Assembly (NCBI GenBank): GCA_964277385.1
Contig: OZ195520.1
Span: 248,001-312,000 of the forward strand
Length of the DNA: 64,000 bases
Source: WRAU01 sp964277385
GTDB taxonomy: Bacteria; Pseudomonadota; Alphaproteobacteria; WRAU01; Hepatincolaceae
Direction: 5' to 3'
Made by a program: the position numbers and the translations under genes
Part shown: positions 27,888 to 34,980 of the stretch, piece by piece
How the letters are laid out: every line of letters begins with the position of its first letter
Position numbering within the stretch: position 1 is the first letter of the stretch
The notes under the pieces: generated by a model
Told to the model about the DNA's origin: nothing
Databases searched by the model: none
What the model saw: the letters and a program-made list of their open reading frames with translations, nothing else

Positions 27888-28364
27888 TCAAAATATTAAA
27901 GCAATTCTAATTGAAGAAATATGATTATTTTTGAAATGTAAAGCTTTATAATAATCAGAATGGATGCTATTTTCTGTTTCATTTATATATGTACCATCCG
28001 TATTAGGTTCTGAAACGGTTTTAAATTTTAGCTCTACACTTTCAAATAATTCTTCTCTTCTTTTGTTTATTTTAATTTCTTCATAAACACCTTCAATAGC
28101 TGATTTAATTCCTTGATTAGTTGTTTTCATAAAATCTTGATCAATTGAAAAATTTTCTTGTTCTCCATTACCAGCAGAAATTTCAATATTAATACTATTA
28201 ATAGTATTTCCAATTCCTATTACATTAATAGCTTTCTTTGCTTTAGTAATAGTTTCTTGTTTTTTATCTTTTATTTCAGTAAGAGCTTTATCATAATCTT
28301 TTTGTATGTACTTTACAGATTCTATCAACGATTTTCCAAAATCATAGGCACCATTTGAAATCAC
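27888..28364 (-). CDS. Unknown soluble protein, GTG start overlapping an upstream small frame
   Basis: 158 residues, mostly helical and charged, with a coiled-coil-like stretch (YIQKDYDKALTEIKDKKQ) and INVIGIGNTINSINIEISAG near residue 47. No family is recognised. The GTG start at 28364 overlaps by four bases (GTGA) the stop of a 46-codon frame at 28361-28501, so they may be two coupled genes or one gene split by a frameshift. A hairpin with a 10-bp stem lies across the junction. The C-terminus (SSIRIALIF) is close to a membrane-like end. Confidence 0.45.
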   Translation of the reverse strand: MISNGAYDFGKSLIESVKYIQKDYDKALTEIKDKKQETITKAKKAINVIGIGNTINSINIEISAGNGEQENFSIDQDFMKTTNQGIKSAIEGVYEEIKINKRREELFESVELKFKTVSEPNTDGTYINETENSIHSDYYKALHFKNNHISSIRIALIF

Positions 28365-28381
28365 ACTAGTAAGTGTGATTT
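28358..28381 (+). terminator. Hairpin with 10-bp perfect stem
   Basis: AAATCACACT (28358-28367) pairs with AGTGTGATTT (28372-28381), followed on the plus strand by a run of T. It has the form of a plus-strand terminator, yet lies across the junction of two minus-strand frames, so its role is unclear. Confidence 0.5.
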
Positions 28382-28501
28382 TTTATTAGTAAAATCCACA
28401 TATGATTCGTTTAGTCCATTAAGATAATCGTTAAATTCTTTTAGAGATAAACCAACTTCTTCATCATATTCTATATGTATATTTAATTTTTCTATTTTCA
28501 T
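28361..28501 (-). CDS. Small frame upstream of and overlapping the unknown gene
   Basis: 46 codons from an ATG at 28501: acidic, with MKIEKLNIHIEYDEEVGLSL then KEFNDYLNGLNESYVDF, ending in KSHLLV at the hairpin. It looks like the N-terminal part of a soluble protein. Because the next frame continues with no gap, the two may once have been one protein of about 200 residues. No family is recognised. Confidence 0.35.
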   Translation of the reverse strand: MKIEKLNIHIEYDEEVGLSLKEFNDYLNGLNESYVDFTNKKSHLLV

Positions 28502-28744
28502 TTTATTTATTAATTTCATCATAAAATTTTATTGCTCCTCTAATTATATATTTGAATCTATATAGTGTAAATATAAATTCATGGTATTGTTTATCACTTT
28601 AAATACCTTTTTATTGACACTATAAAATTCACTTACTCCATACAAAACTTCCTTTATAGTTGCGAATTATTTAATCCACAAAAAAAAACTTGACATATCT
28701 GAGGGGGTACAATTACTTTATCTAATCAATTAAAAGAGGCTAAT

Positions 28745-28882
28745 ATGAGCAACCTACAATCATTTTCTCCAACTACAAGTGCATCGTTAAAATATTATAT
28801 TTATGCTTTAATTGATATTGTTACCAACAAGATTGTTTATATTGGTAAAGGAATTCTTTTACTTAATAATTACACAATCTAG
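28745..28882 (+). pseudogene. Truncated GIY-YIG protein, paralogue of the gene at 13273
   Basis: 45 codons reading SFSPTT, then LKYYIYALIDIVTNKIVYIGKG, then an unrelated tail and TAG. It aligns with the first 39 residues of the 13273 gene, including the leader AAAGAGG(C/T)TAATATG, but here the YIGKG motif is intact. A promoter-like TTGACA lies about 50 bp upstream. The rest of the gene is missing, and one copy of the dispersed short repeat follows about 40 bp after the stop. It is the broken end of a once functional nuclease gene. Confidence 0.7.
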
Positions 28883-28923
28883 TAGTGTAAATTATAAGAT
28901 TATTTTTTTAATTTTAGTGTTTA

Positions 28924-28945
28924 GGTCTTTTAAGTATATAATTAT
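28924..28945 (-). repeat. Dispersed short repeat, copy 2 (reverse)
   Basis: Reads GGTCTTTTAAGTATATAATT on the plus strand, the reverse complement of the copies at 14266 and 55894. Confidence 0.6.
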
Positions 28946-28983
28946 TTAAATTTAGGCAATTATCCCTTGACAACAAATGATTA

Positions 28984-29013
28984 AATAAAGAATAATAATT
29001 ATTATTCTTTATT
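28984..29013. promoter_or_regulatory. 30-bp perfect palindrome before the restriction-modification gene
   Basis: Positions 28984-29013 form a perfect palindrome with no mismatch, centred between 28998 and 28999; the central half-site is AATAATAATTATTATT. TTGACA lies about 18 bp upstream of its first AATAAT, so the palindrome overlaps the likely -10. It suits an operator for a dimeric regulator, or a transcript hairpin. Confidence 0.6.
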
Positions 29014-29037
29014 AGAAGATAATAGGAATTTATTATT

Positions 29038-31911
29038 ATGAATGAAAGAGCTGTTGAGACTTTAATAGATGAACAACTAAAGAATTTAGGGTGGGATAAT
29101 TCTAATGTATATAGACAGCAACCTAAAACAGAACAACAAAAACAAGATTTAGGCAGAAGACGTCCAGATTATGTATTATATAGAAAAGATTCAGATTTTC
29201 CAATAGCTATTATTGAAGCTAAGAAACCGCACGAAAATTTAGATAAAGCCATTTCGCAGGGTATAGATTATGCAGAAGCTTTAAAAGTTCCAATTGTATT
29301 TGCAACAGACGGTATTTTCACAAAGTCTTATCATACTAAAGCAAAAAAGCCTCTTTATTTAAACAAAGAAGAGGTAGATGACCTTCTTAAATACTCTACC
29401 GCCCTTAATTACATTGAAACTAATGAATATTATACTCTTGATAAAAACATCATAAAATCAAGAGACGAGTTAATTAGTATATTTAGTAGGTTAAATAATA
29501 ATTTTAGAGATGCTGGTGTTCGTAGTGGCATGGCTAGGATTGAACTTTTTTGTAATATGCTTTTCTTAAAAGTTATCGATGAATTAGCTAGTCAAGAAAA
29601 CTCTTTAATAAAACAACTTCCTAGTTGGTGTAGATGGAATAAAATAAGAGAGAAAAAAGGTGAAGAACTACTAGCTTTTATAAATGGAGATGCTTTTAAC
29701 CATTTCAAAGGAGCTTATGATGGTGAGGTTTTATCTCCTATATCAGGCTTATTAAAATACAATATTTTAAATAAAGTAGTAGATGAATTAGATAATTTAC
29801 ATTTATCATCTACAGATACCGATATTAAAGGAGATGCTTTTGAATATTTTTTAAGAAACTATGGTGGTGCAGAAACAGATTTTGGGGAATATTTTACGCC
29901 AAGACATATTGTAAAAGCTTTAGTAAAAATACTTAACCCTAAATTTGGGGAAAGTGTTTATGATCCTTTTTGTGGTACAGGAGGAATGTTAATAAATAGT
30001 TTTAAACATATACATCAAAGAATGCCAATTAATGAACAAAATATAGAATATTTGAAGAAAAAAACAATTTATGGTGGTGAACTAACAGATATGTTTAGAG
30101 TTGCCAAAATGAATATGATTTTAACTGGAGATGGACATTCTAATATTAATAGGCAAGATAGCTATGAAAGGAAACAAACAGGTAAACACGATGTAGTAAT
30201 TACTAATATTCCTTTTGGTAAAAAAATGAAAACAAAATATGCGGTTAATTATGGTTATAACACTAAGTCTGCAGAAATAGCAGGTGTGTTGCATTGTTTA
30301 GATGCTTTAAGCGATACTTCAGAGTCAAGAACAGGCATTTTAGTTCCTGAAGGAGTGTTGTTTGATGGTAGTAAAGCTTATACAGCTTTACGTCAGCAAA
30401 TTGTAGAAAAACATAGTTTAGAGAGTGTTATATCATTACCTAGCGGTTTATTTGGTAAAAATACAGGTGTTAAAAGTAATATTTTAGTTATCAAAAAACA
30501 ATCTAATAAAAGTAAAAATCATATTTGGTATTTTAATGTTGAAAATGATGGCTTTACACTAGATTCAAAAAGACAAAAAATAAGTGGACAGAATGATATA
30601 GACACTGTTTTAAGTGAGAAAAAACTTACAGTTGATGATAAAGACAGGCTTGAAAAATTAGGTTTTTCTGTTCTTTATAAGGAAGAAATCAAAGAAAATA
30701 AATACGTTCTACTAGCAAATCATTATAAAAAACAAGATTTTTCAAAAAATAAACATGATTTTGTTAAGTTAGAAGATGTTATTTTAGATATAAAAGATGG
30801 AGGGACACCTCCTAGAAACCAACAAGATAGTCATAAATATTTTAATGGAAATATAAATTGGTGTGTTGTAAAAGATATTAAAGATGAAATTTATGATACA
30901 AATGAAAAATTAACAGAATTAGGATTATCTAAATGTTCAGCTAAACTATGGGAGATTGATTCAATAATAATTTCCTTAGGAGCAACGATAGGAAATGTTG
31001 GAATAGCTAAGAAACCAACCGCTACAAAACAAGGGTTAAGTGGTATAATTGTAAATAAAAATAAGGTATTACCTAAATATCTTATGTATGTTTTAAAATC
31101 ACAAAAAGAAAAATTAAATAGTATGGCAAGTGGTTCTACAATCAAAGAAATTAGACCATCAAAATTAAAAAAAGAACTTTATATCCCACTTCTTAGTCTA
31201 AAAGAACAAGAAAAAATAGTTGAAGAGTTAGATAGTTATCAAAATATTATAGATAGTGCTAAAAAAATTGTAGATAGTTATTACCCTTATTTTGAAATTG
31301 ATGATAAATGGGAACTAATGAATTTAGATAATTTATGTAATATAATAAGTGGCGGTACTCCTGATACAAAAAATAAAGAATATTGGAATGGTAATATTTA
31401 TTGGTCTACTTTAGTTGATACAAAGACTAAATACTTACATAAGACACAAAGAAGAATTACTCAAGAAGGGTTAACGAATAGTGGTGCTAAGTTATTACCT
31501 ATTAATACAGTATTATTTTCTTCTCGTGCTACAATAGGTGAAGTAAGTATAGCTAAGGTAGAAGTATCTAGTAATCAAGGTTATAAAAATTTTGTTTGTA
31601 AAGATACTAATACTTTATATTATGAATATTTGTATTATATTTTCTTAATTAAAAAAGAAGATATAAAAAATTTAGCAAGTGGTACAACATATTTAGAAAT
31701 TTCTAAAGAATCAATTTCAAACTATGAAATTCCATTACCACCAATTGAAATACAGCATCAAATAGTAGAAAAATTAGAAAAAGAAGGCCTTATGATAGAA
31801 CAACAAAAAGAACTTATAAAATATTTTGAGCAAAAAATACAAGATAGATTAAATTCACTTTGGGAATCTCCAACAAACAATACTGATAATCAAGAATTGG
31901 TAGCAGAGTGA
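29038..31911 (+). CDS. Single-chain restriction-methylation-specificity enzyme (Type IIB/IIG-like)
   Basis: The 957-residue protein joins three functions. Residues 1-120 resemble the HsdR N-terminal nuclease, with Asp44 in RRPDYVLY and Glu60/Lys62 in IAIIEAKK, a PD-(D/E)xK core. Residues about 140-560 are an HsdM-type N6-adenine methyltransferase, with motif I DPFCGTGGM at 309-317 and motif IV NIPF at 390. Residues about 575-950 hold two HsdS-like target recognition domains, starting near KLEDVILDIKDGGTPP and NLDNLCNIISGGTPD, each followed by a coiled spacer. No helicase is present. The layout is that of AloI/CjeI-type enzymes that recognise a bipartite site. All key residues seem intact and the frame is complete, ending in TGA. 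No separate hsdR or hsdS is nearby. Confidence 0.88.
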   Translation: MNERAVETLIDEQLKNLGWDNSNVYRQQPKTEQQKQDLGRRRPDYVLYRKDSDFPIAIIEAKKPHENLDKAISQGIDYAEALKVPIVFATDGIFTKSYHTKAKKPLYLNKEEVDDLLKYSTALNYIETNEYYTLDKNIIKSRDELISIFSRLNNNFRDAGVRSGMARIELFCNMLFLKVIDELASQENSLIKQLPSWCRWNKIREKKGEELLAFINGDAFNHFKGAYDGEVLSPISGLLKYNILNKVVDELDNLHLSSTDTDIKGDAFEYFLRNYGGAETDFGEYFTPRHIVKALVKILNPKFGESVYDPFCGTGGMLINSFKHIHQRMPINEQNIEYLKKKTIYGGELTDMFRVAKMNMILTGDGHSNINRQDSYERKQTGKHDVVITNIPFGKKMKTKYAVNYGYNTKSAEIAGVLHCLDALSDTSESRTGILVPEGVLFDGSKAYTALRQQIVEKHSLESVISLPSGLFGKNTGVKSNILVIKKQSNKSKNHIWYFNVENDGFTLDSKRQKISGQNDIDTVLSEKKLTVDDKDRLEKLGFSVLYKEEIKENKYVLLANHYKKQDFSKNKHDFVKLEDVILDIKDGGTPPRNQQDSHKYFNGNINWCVVKDIKDEIYDTNEKLTELGLSKCSAKLWEIDSIIISLGATIGNVGIAKKPTATKQGLSGIIVNKNKVLPKYLMYVLKSQKEKLNSMASGSTIKEIRPSKLKKELYIPLLSLKEQEKIVEELDSYQNIIDSAKKIVDSYYPYFEIDDKWELMNLDNLCNIISGGTPDTKNKEYWNGNIYWSTLVDTKTKYLHKTQRRITQEGLTNSGAKLLPINTVLFSSRATIGEVSIAKVEVSSNQGYKNFVCKDTNTLYYEYLYYIFLIKKEDIKNLASGTTYLEISKESISNYEIPLPPIEIQHQIVEKLEKEGLMIEQQKELIKYFEQKIQDRLNSLWESPTNNTDNQELVAE

Positions 31912-32112
31912 AGTATTTGATACAATGATTTCTAAATCCTCTAAATAAACTGTAGAATAGAGTTAAAAAGTGCTTATGTGCTGTAGCAACATCTATTACA
32001 ACCCTTTTAGAATTAAAAACCAAGGATGATCTACTAAGCTATTTTAATAAAAAAGAATGCATTGTAATTACAATGTTGTCTTGAGTTTGAATAAAAGAAT
32101 TATTAATAAACT

Positions 32113-32991
32113 CTAAACTTTATTAATTGGCATTGAGGCTTTAACTTTTCCCCATATTTTTAAAGTGTGTTTTGGTGGTAGGTCTATAAACCATTCTTTA
32201 TATTTAGGATTATCTGATATGATAATTAATTTATCCGGGGTTCTTTGAATTCGTTTTATATAAGATTCATCATCGTAATCAAAAGCATATATGCCGCCTT
32301 GAGATGTTAATTCATTAATACTAGTATCTAAAATAGCAAAATCTCCATCTTTAAAGGTAGGATCCATTGAATCTCCATCAATAATTAACAAGCATAAGTT
32401 ATTGATATTTGATATTGTTATTTTTTCTAAAAGTTCTATTTTAATAGGTATTTTAGTATAATCTTTGTCTGTAATCGCATTATTTAATTTGTAGATTCCC
32501 TTACCAGCTGACAGTCTATAATCATAAAGAGGCAGGTAAATCATTTCTTTTGTCGGAATTACTTGTTGTGGAGGATCTGCTGTGATTTCATCAGGATTTA
32601 CTTTAAGAACTTTAGCTAATTGTTCTTTCATAGATTCGTTAATTTTACTAACATCTTTTTCTAGTAAACTAATATATTGTTTAGTTTTTCCTAGTTTTTG
32701 GGCTACTTCAACTTGTGTCAATCCTGCTTTTTCTCTTAAAAGAGCTAGATTGCTTTTGATTTTAGAATTTTCGTTAGGCTCTAAAATTAAATCATCTCTT
32801 ATTAAATCTTCAGGGCTTACTTCAAGAGCCTTAGCTAATAATCTAAGGGAATCTGTATTTAATCTAGTTTTTCCGTTTTCAATATCTGAAATTGTAGCAT
32901 GAGATGTATAAGCTAATTTAGCTAATTTTCTTGTGCTTAATCCTTTATTTTCCCTTATTTTTTTTAAATTATTGGGTAAAATATTGTCCAT
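32113..32991 (-). CDS. CI-like repressor with two HTH domains and an S24 peptidase domain
   Basis: The 292-residue protein has an XRE-type HTH at about 9-65 (LSTRKLAKLAYTSHATISDI), a second at about 78-133 (LTQVEVAQKLGKTKQYISLL) and a LexA/CI autocleavage domain from about 150. The cleavage site is Ala162-Gly163 (SAGKG), the nucleophile Ser208 (GDSMDPTF) and the general base Lys246 (YIKRIQR). Such repressors hold phage or element genes silent until RecA activation. The ATG at 32991 is used; a TTG one codon earlier is also open. It faces a Cro-like gene across a perfect operator. Two HTH domains in one CI protein is less common. Confidence 0.9.
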   Translation of the reverse strand: MDNILPNNLKKIRENKGLSTRKLAKLAYTSHATISDIENGKTRLNTDSLRLLAKALEVSPEDLIRDDLILEPNENSKIKSNLALLREKAGLTQVEVAQKLGKTKQYISLLEKDVSKINESMKEQLAKVLKVNPDEITADPPQQVIPTKEMIYLPLYDYRLSAGKGIYKLNNAITDKDYTKIPIKIELLEKITISNINNLCLLIIDGDSMDPTFKDGDFAILDTSINELTSQGGIYAFDYDDESYIKRIQRTPDKLIIISDNPKYKEWFIDLPPKHTLKIWGKVKASMPINKV

Positions 32992-33006
32992 CAAAAATCC
33001 TTTTGC

Positions 33007-33035
33007 TTGACATGGTAAGATAATCTTACCATAAT
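33007..33035 (+). promoter_or_regulatory. Promoter with overlapping 21-bp operator
   Basis: TTGACA (33007-33012), a 17-bp spacer and CATAAT (33030-33035) form a good promoter for the rightward Cro-like gene. The spacer holds the palindrome ATGGTAAGAT-A-ATCTTACCAT (33012-33032), a likely site for the CI-like repressor and/or the Cro-like protein. Confidence 0.8.
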
Positions 33036-33041
33036 AGAAGC

Positions 33042-33476
33042 ATGAATATATTTAAAGAATACCTCAAGGAGAATAACTATACTTATAGAAGTTTTGCAAA
33101 AGCAATAGGAACTACTCATGTATCTGTAGTGAATTATGCTTATGGAAGATATTCTCCTAACAAGAAGACTATGCAACGCATTTATGGAGTAACTAACGGA
33201 TTAGTTACTCCAGATAGTTTCATCCTTAATGATAAGGATAGGAGAAAATTATTAACAGAAGGTAAACAAGATTTAGAGAGATTACAAGAGATTTATAAGA
33301 AGCATCAGAGACAGGTTCCTTTAAAAATTTTATCAGTAGTAATGAAAGGAGATGGAGAAAGAGATTATAGTTTATCAGGGGTAAGTAGAAAAATAAATGG
33401 TAGCTTACTGATTAAAGATTTTGAGATGCAAAGACTGAAGGATTTTTATAAGGAAAAATTTAATGAGGATTTTTAA
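33042..33476 (+). CDS. Cro-like HTH protein
   Basis: 144 residues with an N-terminal HTH (residues about 5-55; YTYRSFAKAIGTTHVSVVNY) like XRE/Cro repressors, then a helical, basic region of unknown function. It is divergent from the CI-like repressor and starts 7 bp after the operator-promoter, the classic layout of a lysogeny switch. The C-terminal 80 residues are longer than in simple Cro proteins and may carry an additional function. Confidence 0.7.
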   Translation: MNIFKEYLKENNYTYRSFAKAIGTTHVSVVNYAYGRYSPNKKTMQRIYGVTNGLVTPDSFILNDKDRRKLLTEGKQDLERLQEIYKKHQRQVPLKILSVVMKGDGERDYSLSGVSRKINGSLLIKDFEMQRLKDFYKEKFNEDF

Positions 33477-33481
33477 AAGAA

Positions 33482-33730
33482 ATGTATATATTAAGTGATT
33501 TTTGCTTACAAAGAAGAGTAGCTGATTGTGTAAGAGTCGCTTTTGAATACATAAATTATGAATCATCTAAGCAAGTATATATAGTTTTGAATAAAGAGGC
33601 ATTTGAGACTGATTTATTCAAGAGGTTTAAAGAAGAGTATAAAAACATTATTAAAGTTAGATTTTTATTAGATAACAAGATTAATAAAATATATGTAAGT
33701 GATAAGAAAGAAGAGGTATTTAAAGAATGA
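33482..33730 (+). CDS. Unknown small protein in the immunity region
   Basis: 82 residues beginning YILSDFCLQRRVADCVRVAF, mixed alpha/beta with no membrane segment and no family I recognise. It starts 5 bp after the Cro-like stop and ends with TGA followed at once by TAA. The next frame begins inside its last codons, so it belongs to the same transcript. A phage early gene is the simplest reading. Confidence 0.5.
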   Translation: MYILSDFCLQRRVADCVRVAFEYINYESSKQVYIVLNKEAFETDLFKRFKEEYKNIIKVRFLLDNKINKIYVSDKKEEVFKE

Positions 33731-33852
33731 TAACAGGATTTTTTATTTTATTTCAAGTTACAGAGCTCACAAGTGTAAGTTATTGGTGGATCTTATTATT
33801 TAGCCTTTTTGATACCTTTAATACAATTCCTATAAGAATAAGAAAAGATTAA
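33727..33852 (+). CDS. Very small membrane protein, start overlapping the previous stop
   Basis: 41 codons from an ATG that overlaps the preceding stop as ATGA, a sign of coupled translation. The product has a hydrophobic start (MITGFFILFQV), WWILLFSLFD and a basic end (PIRIRKD). It could be a small phage membrane protein. No family is recognised. Confidence 0.4.
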   Translation: MITGFFILFQVTELTSVSYWWILLFSLFDTFNTIPIRIRKD

Positions 33853-33870
33853 TTAACTAAGGTGTTAATC

Positions 33871-34119
33871 ATGAGAACAAAAGATCTAATTTCAAATTAT
33901 ATTCAAGCTAATAAATGTTCAAGAGCAACAGCATTTAGACATTTAGCTAAGTTTAATAAGGAATTGAATAAACCTAGAACAGAAGAATATATCTTAATTA
34001 AAAAAGAAGAGCTTACTAATCTTTTAAAAGCCACTTATGAGATTAAGGAATTAAGGAAGGAAATAGATCAACTGTACTTAAAAACATTGTTAAATTCAAC
34101 AGATTTACCGAGAGTTTAG
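33871..34119 (+). CDS. Small HTH-like protein
   Basis: 82 residues from ATG at 33871 (a GTG at 33862 is also open). LISNYIQANKCSRATAFRHL looks like a helix-turn-helix with the S-R-A-T-A-x-R-x-L pattern seen in small phage and plasmid regulators. The second half is a coiled coil (ATYEIKELRKEIDQLYL). It is 2 bp before a second gene with a similar S-Q-A-T-A-Y-R-Y pattern, so both may bind DNA. Confidence 0.5.
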   Translation: MRTKDLISNYIQANKCSRATAFRHLAKFNKELNKPRTEEYILIKKEELTNLLKATYEIKELRKEIDQLYLKTLLNSTDLPRV

Positions 34120-34121
34120 AG

Positions 34122-34334
34122 ATGAATATTCAAGAAATAATGTCAGCATATAAAGTATCACAAGCAACAGCATATAGATATCAAGAAAATGGTATCCCAT
34201 CATGTAAGTTAAGGAAGTATTCCCAAAAATATAGTTTATCAGAATTATCAAATAATTTAGAAAAAGAGAAAGTGATAAAAACGATAAATGAGAAAAATGA
34301 GAAAAATGAGAAAAAAACAAAAATATCCAATTAA
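34122..34334 (+). CDS. Small HTH-like protein with a lysine/asparagine-rich tail
   Basis: 70 residues. IMSAYKVSQATAYRYQENG is a likely helix-turn-helix related in pattern to the gene before it. The tail holds EKNEKNEKK, encoded by three tandem copies of the 9-mer AATGAGAAA near 34290. No family is recognised; an element-encoded regulator is plausible. Confidence 0.45.
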   Translation: MNIQEIMSAYKVSQATAYRYQENGIPSCKLRKYSQKYSLSELSNNLEKEKVIKTINEKNEKNEKKTKISN

Positions 34335-34378
34335 AGATGTAGAGATAGTAGTAACAATTTAAAAAAGGAAGTGGAAAA

Positions 34379-34723
34379 ATGTTTTTAGATTATGTAGTAA
34401 ACATAGATGTAAATGCTCCAAAAGGATTAGTAACAAGAAATAATTTGTTTCAATATTCTTGGATTGTAGAGAAAGATGAAAAAGGAGATTTAAATTCTCC
34501 AAAGTTAGTAAAAGGTAAAGATTTTAATAAGTATTTTGATAACAAAGAAATGGTAGAATTTGGAAAATCCTTAGGTAGTAAAGAAGTTTATTTATTGAAT
34601 AAAACTAACCTATCTAATGCCCATGATACTTGTTTTTGGTTGGTTGATAGTTTAGGTATTTTAAGTTCATTAGAATTATCAATTTTTAAAGGATTTAAAG
34701 TGAATATTGCCTCTAGAACTTAG
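34379..34723 (+). CDS. Unknown 114-residue protein of the prophage-like region
   Basis: A soluble protein with LDYVVNIDVNAPKGLVTRNN near the start, KGKDFNKYFDNKEMVEFGKS, and a hydrophobic end. A GGAAG site precedes the ATG. No family is recognised. It is the last gene of the run that begins with the Cro-like gene and is followed by a terminator, which marks the end of the immunity region. Confidence 0.5.
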   Translation: MFLDYVVNIDVNAPKGLVTRNNLFQYSWIVEKDEKGDLNSPKLVKGKDFNKYFDNKEMVEFGKSLGSKEVYLLNKTNLSNAHDTCFWLVDSLGILSSLELSIFKGFKVNIASRT

Positions 34724-34827
34724 AACTTGACAAATAAAATAATCTAAAATTCAAAATCCATTCCCACTATATATGTTTCAAATTCCCATTTAATCTATCC
34801 CGCTAGAAAAGTTAGTAGAAACATGAT

Positions 34828-34860
34828 AAGGTATTAATTTTTTATTAAATACCTTTTTGA
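34828..34860 (+). terminator. Terminator after the prophage-like genes
   Basis: AAGGTATT (34828-34835) pairs with AATACCTT (34848-34855), followed by T residues, just before typA. Confidence 0.6.
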
Positions 34861-34980
34861 GGATAGTGCAAAAATAAATAGATACATAATTTTTAAATTA
34901 ATGCTTGTATTCATTATGCTTTCACATTATATTTAAGGATAAAAATTCTATGTTAATTTATTAAAAGCGAAAATATATAC

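Noticed and set aside
28158..28358. 66-codon plus-strand frame ending at the 28358 hairpin
   Set aside because: Antisense to a better minus-strand frame and made of low-complexity Ser/Phe/Ile sequence, although the plus-strand terminator shape just after it leaves some doubt.
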